Source of the DNA: Actinomycetota bacterium
GTDB taxonomy: Bacteria; Actinomycetota; Thermoleophilia; Gaiellales; Gaiellaceae
Direction of reading: 5' to 3'
NCBI GenBank assembly: GCA_005883245.1
Contig: VAXT01000073.1
Location: 1-7,316, forward strand
Length of the DNA stretch: 7,316 bases
In this document: one piece after another, positions 1 through 5,198 of the stretch
Position numbering within the stretch: position 1 is the stretch's first letter
How the letters are laid out: each line of letters begins with the position of its first letter
Translations under genes and position numbers: made by a program
The notes under the pieces: generated by a model
Told to the model about the DNA's origin: nothing
Seen by the model: the letters and a program-made list of their open reading frames with translations, nothing else
The model's database searches: none

Positions 1-1
1 G

Positions 2-64
2 CGGATCCGTGAAGCCATCGCGGAGGCCCGGCGCGCCGAGCGCCATCCGCTTCCCGGGCCGTGA
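2..64 (+). CDS. C-terminal end of an upstream gene (partial, unidentified)
   Basis: The frame starting at base 2 is open from the window edge to a TGA at 62-64. It reads as a charged, Ala/Arg/Glu-rich helix ending in HPLPGP (RIREAIAEARRAERH then PLPGP). The composition and high third-position GC look like the tail of a real protein, and the stop leaves a sensible 105-base leader before satP. Twenty codons are too few to name a family. A chance open frame in GC-rich DNA is the alternative; the other two plus frames here are worse, since frame 1 stops at base 10 and frame 3 runs across the satP ribosome binding site. Confidence 0.35.
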   Translation, partial: RIREAIAEARRAERHPLPGP

Positions 65-130
65 TCCCGGACGGTTCTGCGGTTTCGATGCGTACAAATC
101 GGGGGACGAACTAAGACGGCGAAGCACAGC

Positions 131-148
131 GCGCACCCTCTGGTGTGC
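131..148 (+). promoter_or_regulatory. small leader hairpin just upstream of the satP ribosome binding site
   Basis: GCGCACC (131-137) pairs with GGTGTGC (142-148) around a CTCT loop, giving a 7-bp stem with one G-U pair. It ends 7 bases before the Shine-Dalgarno AAGGAGGT (156-163), which is itself 6 bases from the satP ATG at 170. The stem would leave the ribosome binding site exposed, so a spacer or mRNA-stabilising role is as likely as regulation. No convincing -35/-10 pair is visible in 65-130; TACAAA at 93-98 is the nearest -10-like hexamer but has no partner. Confidence 0.25.
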
Positions 149-169
149 AAACAACAAGGAGGTAGTCTC

Positions 170-841
170 ATGTCGGCTATCGAGCGAGACAGGGGCTTCG
201 TTCCTGTCGCCGATCCGGCGCCTCTGGGCCTCGCGGCCTTCGCGCTGACGACCTTTCTGCTGAGCGGACACAACGCGTCGTTCATTCCAGACGCGGTCTG
301 GATCGGTGCAGCACTCTTCTACGGCGGGTTGATCCAGCTGCTCGCCGGGATGTGGGAGTTCAGGAACCGCAACGTCTTCGGAGCGACGGCGTTCTCCACC
401 TACGGTGGTTTCTGGCTCTCGCTCGGCGTCTTCGTCACGTTCATCTCGATGTCGAAGAGCTTCGCGGGCCTGCTACAGGGATCCGACGTCGACAACTCAC
501 TGGCGTGGTTCCTGCTCGCGTTCGCAATCTTCAACACGTACATGCTCTTCTGGGCGACGCGCGTGAGCATCGCCGTGACGCTCGTCTTCCTGACGCTGGA
601 GATCACCGAGATCCTCCTGGTGATCGGCTTCTTCCGGCTCGGAGACGGCATGAGCCCGTACTGGCTGCACGTCGGCGGCTGGGCAGGGATCGTCACCGCT
701 CTGGTCGCGTGGTACACGTCGGCCGCGGGCGTCGTCAATGGCATGTCCGCGAAGGCGGTCCTTCCTGTCGGGCGTCCGCTCTGGGGTGAGGTGCCCGTCG
801 TCGTGACCGAGTCGCCCACGGCGCGCCGCACGCCGGCTTAG
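170..841 (+). CDS. satP: acetate uptake transporter, GPR1/FUN34/YaaH (SatP) family
   Basis: This 223-residue inner-membrane protein belongs to the family that imports acetate (and succinate in E. coli SatP). Visible hallmarks are the N-terminal family signature, here DPAPLGL at residues 15-21 (usually NPAPLGL, so Asn is replaced by Asp), and the second block AGMWEFRNRN plus VFGATAFSTYGGFW across about residues 59-82. Six hydrophobic segments can be drawn at roughly 18-33, 42-62, 71-92, 110-130, 133-155 and 167-190, as expected for the family, followed by a polar tail of about 30 residues. The start at 170 is chosen because AAGGAGGT lies 6 bases upstream; a GTG at 143 in frame would place that site inside the gene. 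It lies 8 bases before acs, so transport and activation of acetate are encoded together. Confidence 0.93.
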   Translation: MSAIERDRGFVPVADPAPLGLAAFALTTFLLSGHNASFIPDAVWIGAALFYGGLIQLLAGMWEFRNRNVFGATAFSTYGGFWLSLGVFVTFISMSKSFAGLLQGSDVDNSLAWFLLAFAIFNTYMLFWATRVSIAVTLVFLTLEITEILLVIGFFRLGDGMSPYWLHVGGWAGIVTALVAWYTSAAGVVNGMSAKAVLPVGRPLWGEVPVVVTESPTARRTPA

Positions 842-845
842 GAGG
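840..845 (+). promoter_or_regulatory. acs ribosome binding site overlapping the satP stop codon
   Basis: AGGAGG at 840-845 is a perfect Shine-Dalgarno core that shares its first two bases with the satP TAG stop (839-841). Four bases separate it from the acs ATG at 850. Ribosomes terminating on satP therefore stop directly on the acs initiation site, which points to one transcript with coupled translation. It also fixes the acs start. Confidence 0.75.
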
Positions 846-849
846 CCAG

Positions 850-2817
850 ATGGCCGCCACCGAAGACAGGGCAATCGAGACCTTCCTGCTCGAGGAGCGG
901 CGCTATCCGCCGCCCGAGGACTTCGCGGCCCAGGCGAACGCGCAACCGGATATCTACGAGCGCGACTTCGAGGAGTTCTGGGAAGCGGAGGGCAGGGAGC
1001 GCGTCACGTGGTTCGAGGACTTCGACGAGCTCCTCGAGTGGGAGCTCCCGTACGCGAAGTGGTACATCGGCGGCAAGCTCAACGTCGCCTACAACTGCGT
1101 CGACCGCCACGTCGAGGCCGGGCTCGGGGACAAGGTCGCCTACCACTGGGAAGGCGAGCCCGAGAACGAGCGGAGGACGATCACGTTCTCCGACCTGCAG
1201 CGGGAGGTCGTCCGCTTCGCGAACGCGCTCAAGAAGCTCGGCGTGAAGAAGGGCACTCCGGTCGGGATCTACATGGGGATGGTTCCCGAGCTCCCGATCG
1301 CCATGCTCGCCTGCGCGCGACTAGGCGCTCCGCACACGGTCGTGTTCGGCGGCTTCTCGGCCGACTCTCTTGCGGGCCGGTTGAACGACATGGAGTGTGA
1401 GCTCCTGATCACGCAGGACGAGGGTCTTCGCAACGGCGACGCGGTGCCGTTGAAGCGGAACGCAGACGAGGCCCTGGCCGACGCGGCGACGGTCAAGCGG
1501 GCAATCGTCTATCGCCGCACGGGCGGCGACGTCCAGATGGAGGAATCGCGCGACCTCTGGTGGCACGACGTGGTCGAGGGCGAGAGCGACGACCCCGTGA
1601 CGTGTCCCTGCGAGCCGATGGACTCCGAGGACCTGCTGTACCTGCTGTACACCTCGGGCACGACCGCGAAGCCGAAGGGAATCGTCCACACGACGGCCGG
1701 CTACCTCGTCGGCGTCGCCGCGACACACCACTACATCTTCGACGTGAAGCCGGACTCGGTGTACTGGTGCGCCGCCGACATCGGCTGGGTCACGGGGCAC
1801 AGCTACATCGTGTACGGCCCCTTGTGCAACGGCACCACCGGGGTCATCTACGAGGGGGTGCCGAACTATCCCGACAAGGACCGCTGGTGGGCGATCGTCG
1901 AGCGCTACAAGGTCGACATCCTGTATACGGCACCGACTGCGATCCGGACGCACATGAAGTGGGGGCCCGAGCACGCGGACGGGCACGACCTGTCCTCGAT
2001 CCGGCTGCTGGGCACGGTCGGCGAGCCGATCAATCCCGAGGCCTGGGTCTGGTACCGCGAGCACATCGGCGGCGACGGCGTTCCCGTGGTCGACACGTGG
2101 TTGCAGACGGAGACGGGGATGATCCTGATCACGCCACTCCCCGGCGTGACGACGTTGAAGCCGGGCTCGGCAACGCAGCCGTTCCCGGGAGTGGACGCCG
2201 CGGTCTACGACGAGCAGGGCAACGAGGTCGGCCCGGGCGGCGGTGGCTATCTCGTCTTGCGCAGGCCGTGGCCGGCGATGCTGCGCGGGATCTACAAGGA
2301 CGACGAGCGCTACCGCGAGACCTACTGGTCGCGCTACGACGACGCGTACTTCGCGGGGGACGGCGCCCGTGTCGACGAGGACGGCGACTTCTGGCTGCTC
2401 GGCCGCGTCGACGACGTGATGAACGTCTCCGGCCATCGGATCTCGACGATCGAGGTCGAGTCGGCGCTCGTCGACCACCAGCGGGTCGCCGAAGCTGCGG
2501 TCGCCTCGCGGGCCGACGACAGGACGGGGCAGGCGATCGTCGCCTTCGTCTCGTTGAAGGGTGGCGAGGAGGGCTCGCTGGAGATGCTGGACGAGCTCCG
2601 GAACCACGTGGCCAAGAAGATCGGGCCGATCGCGAAGCCGGCGAACATCGTCTTCACACCCGAGCTGCCGAAGACGCGCTCGGGAAAGATCATGCGCCGT
2701 CTGCTCCGCGACGTGGCCGAGAACCGCCCGCTCGGAGACACGACCACGCTCGCCGATCCGACGGTGGTGGATGAGATCAAGGAGCGCAGCGCGGCCCCGG
2801 GCGCTGAGTCCGAGTAG
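850..2817 (+). CDS. acs: acetyl-CoA synthetase, AMP-forming (EC 6.2.1.1), with Leu in place of the acetate-pocket Trp
   Basis: This 655-residue cytoplasmic enzyme makes acetyl-CoA from acetate, ATP and CoA through an acetyl-AMP intermediate; the length is normal for Acs. Visible motifs: the N-terminal Acs segment including WYIGGKLNVAYNCVDRH; the phosphate loop YTSGTTAKPKG at 267-277 (Ala273 where Gly is usual); GWVTGHSY with V314/T315; GEP with V390; DTWLQTETG at 415-423; D504 and R519 for the ribose; hinge D521; NVSGHR; and the C-terminal KTRSGK with catalytic Lys613, the residue that protein acetyltransferases modify in other Acs. As I recall Salmonella Acs, its V310, T311, V386, W414, D500, R515, D517 and K609 all map here at +4, but the W414 equivalent is Leu418 (TTG at 2101-2103). 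Trp at this place closes the pocket to larger acids, so specificity may differ. Context with satP still favours acetate. The start is fixed by AGGAGG at 840-845. Confidence 0.96.
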   Translation: MAATEDRAIETFLLEERRYPPPEDFAAQANAQPDIYERDFEEFWEAEGRERVTWFEDFDELLEWELPYAKWYIGGKLNVAYNCVDRHVEAGLGDKVAYHWEGEPENERRTITFSDLQREVVRFANALKKLGVKKGTPVGIYMGMVPELPIAMLACARLGAPHTVVFGGFSADSLAGRLNDMECELLITQDEGLRNGDAVPLKRNADEALADAATVKRAIVYRRTGGDVQMEESRDLWWHDVVEGESDDPVTCPCEPMDSEDLLYLLYTSGTTAKPKGIVHTTAGYLVGVAATHHYIFDVKPDSVYWCAADIGWVTGHSYIVYGPLCNGTTGVIYEGVPNYPDKDRWWAIVERYKVDILYTAPTAIRTHMKWGPEHADGHDLSSIRLLGTVGEPINPEAWVWYREHIGGDGVPVVDTWLQTETGMILITPLPGVTTLKPGSATQPFPGVDAAVYDEQGNEVGPGGGGYLVLRRPWPAMLRGIYKDDERYRETYWSRYDDAYFAGDGARVDEDGDFWLLGRVDDVMNVSGHRISTIEVESALVDHQRVAEAAVASRADDRTGQAIVAFVSLKGGEEGSLEMLDELRNHVAKKIGPIAKPANIVFTPELPKTRSGKIMRRLLRDVAENRPLGDTTTLADPTVVDEIKERSAAPGAESE

Positions 2818-2843
2818 GTTCCTTTCCTGAACGAACGCCAAAG

Positions 2844-2863
2844 GCGCCCGCTCCGGCGGGCGC
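2844..2863. terminator. GC-rich hairpin between acs and the convergent small gene
   Basis: GCGCCCGC (2844-2851) and GCGGGCGC (2856-2863) form a perfect 8-bp stem closed by a TCCG tetraloop, 26 bases after the acs stop. No T-run follows on the plus strand. On the minus strand only CTTT follows, and the last stem base is also the end of the stop codon of the small minus-strand ORF. The position between two convergent 3' ends suits a shared transcript end, with the usual high-GC caveat that Rho or the hairpin alone may do the work. Confidence 0.5.
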
Positions 2864-3024
2864 TAGCGGCGTGGCCGCATCACGTGATCGGTCGCCGGAC
2901 AAGAGCACGTCTTGTGCAGCTGCCCGCAGCCGTGGCAGCCGCTGTGCCACCAGATCCACCACAGGCGGACCAGGCTGGCAGGAATTACGGTGACCGCTAG
3001 AGCGAGTACGAGCGCGTCCGGCAT
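2863..3024 (-). CDS. small one-helix membrane protein with Cys/His-rich tail (unrecognised)
   Basis: This ORF codes for a 53-residue protein running from ATG (complement of 3022-3024) to TAG (complement of 2863-2865). Residues 1-26 form one hydrophobic segment that begins MPDALVLALAVTVIPA and ends in the Trp-rich RLWWIWW. The tail from residue 27 carries HSGCHGCGQLHKTCSC, with Cys at 30, 33, 40 and 42 (C-x2-C-x6-C-x-C) and His at 27, 31 and 37, then a basic end (MRPRR). The arrangement suggests a membrane-anchored metal- or redox-active knot, but I recognise no family and assign no function. Support for reality: dense meaningful composition, GC-rich third positions in the tail, no competing plus-strand gene, a promoter-like sequence in register for leaderless translation, and a hairpin at the end. 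There is no Shine-Dalgarno. A chance ORF in an intergenic region is the alternative. Confidence 0.55.
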   Translation of the reverse strand: MPDALVLALAVTVIPASLVRLWWIWWHSGCHGCGQLHKTCSCPATDHVMRPRR

Positions 3025-3030
3025 CTGCAG

Positions 3031-3059
3031 ATTGTAGGCCGTCCATGTCGGAGAGTCGA
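3031..3059 (-). promoter_or_regulatory. possible leaderless promoter for the small minus-strand gene
   Basis: Read on the minus strand, TCGACT (3054-3059; 4 of 6 to TTGACA) is followed after exactly 17 bases by TACAAT (3031-3036; 5 of 6 to TATAAT). Six bases then separate the -10 from the ATG, which would put transcription start on or next to the A of the start codon. Leaderless mRNAs are common in Actinomycetota, and this would explain the absence of a Shine-Dalgarno. The -35 sits across the junction of the tandem GAGAGTC repeats. Confidence 0.4.
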
Positions 3060-3064
3060 GAGTC
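3051..3064. repeat. tandem 7-bp direct repeat GAGAGTC x2 in the divergent intergenic region
   Basis: Two exact, abutting copies of GAGAGTC occupy 3051-3057 and 3058-3064 (GACTCTC on the other strand). They cover the -35 of the proposed minus-strand promoter and adjoin the inverted repeat at 3063-3079. Abutting head-to-tail half-sites are one way a regulator can be recruited, but two copies of a 7-mer can arise by chance or slippage. Confidence 0.35.
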
Positions 3065-3079
3065 CGCTCGTGGAGCGGA
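3063..3079. promoter_or_regulatory. 17-bp inverted repeat upstream of the sugar operon, operator candidate
   Basis: TCCGCTC (3063-3069), a 3-base GTG spacer and GAGCGGA (3073-3079) form a perfect 7-bp dyad. It lies 45 bases before the start of the binding-protein gene and just ahead of TATCCT (3081-3086), a weak -10-like hexamer with no recognisable -35. Placement fits an operator for a sugar-responsive repressor (LacI- or ROK-type regulators commonly control such operons), but no regulator gene is in the window. It could instead be an RNA hairpin. Confidence 0.35.
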
Positions 3080-3124
3080 GTATCCTTGTCCGCAATGCGC
3101 CCGAGAGCTAGAGAGGGAGGAAGT

Positions 3125-4339
3125 ATGCGCGTAGCGTGGAGAGGCCTCGCGATCGTGGGGCTGGCGAGCACGGCGCTCTTCGTGGTCGCCGCTTGCGGCG
3201 GTGGATCAAAGTCGAGCTCGAGCAACACGACGACCACGGGGACGTCAGGCACTCCGCAGATCGACGCGGCCAATTTGCCTGCGGATTTCTCGCAGATGGC
3301 CAAGCTCAAGGATCTCGCGAGCGAAGGCAAGGGAATGATCGGGGTCCTGCTCCCCGACACGACGACCTCGGCGCGCTACGTCCAGTACGACGCGCCGTAC
3401 CTGAAGAAGGCGTTCCAGGCGGCCGGGCTCACGTCCAGCCAGTTCAAGATCGACAACGCCCACGGCAGCACGAGCACGATGCAGCAGCAAGCGGAGGCGG
3501 ACATCACCGCCGGCGCCTCGGTGCTCCTGGTCGATCCCCTCGACCCGGGCTCCGGCGCAGCCATCGAGTCGAAAGCCATGTCGCAGGGCGTGAAGGTGAT
3601 CGATTACGACCGCCTCGTCACCGGCGGTCCCAAGGATCGCTACTACGTCAGCTTCAACAACGTCCAGGTCGGCAAGCTGATCGGGCAGGGCGAGGTCGAC
3701 TGCATCAGCGCCTGGAAGGTCAGCAAGCCGGCGCTGCTCGTGATGAGCGGCGACCCGACAGACAACAACGCGAAGCTCTTCGCACAGGGCTACAACGGCG
3801 TCCTCAAGTCGCACTTCGACGACGGCTCGTACACGAAGGTCGGAGCGCCGGCGGGTACCTGGACTCCTTCGGTGGCGGCCACGACCTTCGAGCAGCAGTA
3901 CACCGCGCACCCGAACATCAACGCGGTCGTGACGCCGAACGACGACAACGCGAACGCAGTGATCGCGGTGCTCCTGAAGGACAAGATCCCGGCGAAGACG
4001 TTCCCGACCACAGGGCAGGACGCGTCTCCGTCGGGGCTGCAGAACATCCTCAAGGGCTACCAGTGCGGCACTGTCTACAAGCCGATCTTCGAGGAGGCGC
4101 AAGCGGCTGTTGGGTTGGCGCTCTTCCTCCGCGCGGACAAGACGCCGCCTTCGTCGCTCGTGAACGCCACGACGAGGGACACGACGCTGAACGCGGACAT
4201 CAAGTCCGTCTACACGAAGCCCAGCTGGGTGACGACGGAGAACATGAACGACACGATCATCAAGGACGGCTGGCTCAAGCCCTCCGCACTTTGCGCGGGC
4301 AAGTTGGCCAGCGCGTGTAAGGACGCAGGGATCCAGTAG
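3125..4339 (+). CDS. xylF: sugar ABC transporter substrate-binding lipoprotein, XylF-like
   Basis: This 404-residue extracytoplasmic lipoprotein would capture a monosaccharide and hand it to the permease two genes downstream. A signal peptide with basic start (MRVAWR), hydrophobic core and lipobox VAAC gives lipidated Cys24, followed by a flexible GGGSKSSSS plus Thr-rich linker. The fold is periplasmic-binding-protein type I, subfamily Xyl/ribose. Motifs include DYDRL (160-164), TDNNAK (212-217), PNDDN (271-275), GQDA (297-300) and VYKPI (317-321). Residues R84, R163, N215, W246, N272, D299 and K319 line up, at closely matching spacing, with those I recall contacting xylose in E. coli XylF, so xylose or a close pentose is the best guess. 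Extra cysteines at 193, 314, 390 and 398 may form disulfides. The start at 3125 has GGGAGG at 3115-3120; in-frame TTG 3086 and ATG 3095 lack a site and would spoil the signal peptide. Confidence 0.92.
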   Translation: MRVAWRGLAIVGLASTALFVVAACGGGSKSSSSNTTTTGTSGTPQIDAANLPADFSQMAKLKDLASEGKGMIGVLLPDTTTSARYVQYDAPYLKKAFQAAGLTSSQFKIDNAHGSTSTMQQQAEADITAGASVLLVDPLDPGSGAAIESKAMSQGVKVIDYDRLVTGGPKDRYYVSFNNVQVGKLIGQGEVDCISAWKVSKPALLVMSGDPTDNNAKLFAQGYNGVLKSHFDDGSYTKVGAPAGTWTPSVAATTFEQQYTAHPNINAVVTPNDDNANAVIAVLLKDKIPAKTFPTTGQDASPSGLQNILKGYQCGTVYKPIFEEAQAAVGLALFLRADKTPPSSLVNATTRDTTLNADIKSVYTKPSWVTTENMNDTIIKDGWLKPSALCAGKLASACKDAGIQ

Positions 4340-4347
4340 GGCCGAGC

Positions 4348-4387
4348 CGGGGCTGGGCCTCGCCCTCTGTGGGCGGGCCCAGCTCCG
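4348..4387 (+). promoter_or_regulatory. strong intra-operon hairpin between binding-protein and ATPase genes
   Basis: Bases 4348-4359 pair with 4376-4387 (12 bp including one G-U; core GCTGGGCC with GGCCCAGC). After a single bulged T at 4360 the stem continues CGCCC (4361-4365) with GGGCG (4371-4375) around a TCTGT loop. This very stable structure starts 8 bases after the binding-protein stop and ends 25 bases before the ATPase start, with no T-run. In many ABC operons such a stem gives more binding protein than transporter by blocking 3' exonucleases or causing partial termination; that role here is inferred. Confidence 0.6.
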
Positions 4388-4412
4388 TTCGTAAACGGGC
4401 AGAAGGGACTCG

Positions 4413-5198
4413 ATGACGAGCAGTGGTAACGGCGCAGAGCCTCTCCTTCGCCTCGAGGGCGTCTCGAAGAACTTCGGCCCGGTGCAGGCGCTCTCGGACA
4501 TCGATCTCGACATCCCGGCCGGCCAGGTGACCGCGCTGATCGGCGACAACGGGGCCGGCAAGTCGGTGACGATCAAGACCATCGCCGGGATCCATGCCCC
4601 GGAACACGGGCAGATCTTCTGGGATGGAAAGCCGGTCCGGATCCGCACGCCCCGCGAGGCCGCGGCGCTCGGTATCGAGACCGTCTACCAGGATCTCGCG
4701 CTCTGTAACAACCTGGATATCGTGCAAAACATGTTCCTCGGGCGGGAGCGCGTGAACGGACGCGTCTTCCTGGACGAGGAATCCATGGAGAAGGCCGCGG
4801 GCGAGACCCTCTCCAGCCTGGCCGTGACTACCGTGCGCTCGATCCGCCAGCCGGTCGCCTCGCTCTCGGGTGGCCAGCGGCAGTCCGTGGCGATCGCAAA
4901 GGCCGTGCTCTGGGACGCGAAGCTCGTGATCATGGACGAGCCGACTGCGGCGCTCGGCGTCGCTCAGACGCGGATGGTGCTCGAACTCACCCGCCGCCTC
5001 GCAGAGCAGGGCCACGCGGCGCTGTTCGTCTCCCACAACATGAACGACGTCTTCGAGGTCGCCGACCGAATCATCGTGCTCTACCTCGGTCGCGTTGTCG
5101 CGGAGCTTCCGGCGTCGGAGCTCGACCGGCAGATCGCGGTCGACCTGATGACGACGGGCAGGTCGGAGCGGCTCGCCAAGAACGGAGACGGCGCCTGA
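4413..5198 (+). CDS. sugar ABC transporter ATP-binding protein, single cassette (FrcA/XylG type)
   Basis: This 261-residue cytoplasmic ATPase would energise monosaccharide import. It has one complete ABC cassette: Walker A GDNGAGKS (44-51), Q-loop in VYQDLAL (about 93-99), signature LSGGQ (151-155), Walker B VIMDEP with D175/E176, D-loop region AALGVAQT, and switch His208 in FVSHN. The GVAQT stretch is typical of the carbohydrate-uptake CUT2 group. Classical RbsA/XylG proteins of enterobacteria fuse two cassettes (about 500 residues); this is the short form as in FrcA, presumably acting as a homodimer. The residue after GKS is Val where Thr is usual (GKSVTIK), which should not harm nucleotide binding. 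The start is chosen for GAAGGGA at 4402-4408. The TGA stop overlaps the permease ATG by one base (TGATG, 5196-5200), indicating translational coupling. Confidence 0.95.
   Translation: MTSSGNGAEPLLRLEGVSKNFGPVQALSDIDLDIPAGQVTALIGDNGAGKSVTIKTIAGIHAPEHGQIFWDGKPVRIRTPREAAALGIETVYQDLALCNNLDIVQNMFLGRERVNGRVFLDEESMEKAAGETLSSLAVTTVRSIRQPVASLSGGQRQSVAIAKAVLWDAKLVIMDEPTAALGVAQTRMVLELTRRLAEQGHAALFVSHNMNDVFEVADRIIVLYLGRVVAELPASELDRQIAVDLMTTGRSERLAKNGDGA

Noticed and set aside
9..248. 79-codon plus-strand ORF over the satP leader
   Set aside because: It overlaps the satP ribosome binding site and the first 26 satP codons in another frame, has Arg/Pro/Ser-rich composition typical of GC-rich noise, and has no ribosome binding site.
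1321..2841. 506-codon minus-strand ORF opposite acs
   Set aside because: It is a shadow of a strongly GC3-biased gene: the product is a low-complexity Arg/Val/Asp/Leu string with no motif, while the plus strand is unmistakably acs. The same reasoning excludes the long minus ORFs opposite the XylF-like gene (3245-4648), the permease (5081-6340) and the DGPF gene (6580-7140).
2777..3046. 89-codon minus-strand ORF overlapping the small Cys-rich gene in another frame
   Set aside because: It runs into the end of acs, is Arg/Gly/Pro-rich and has no hydrophobic or motif structure. The 53-codon frame is much more protein-like.
3081..3086. TATCCT as -10 of the sugar operon promoter
   Set aside because: No -35-like hexamer lies 16-18 bases upstream (GAGAGT region). 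It is kept only as a note beside the inverted repeat.
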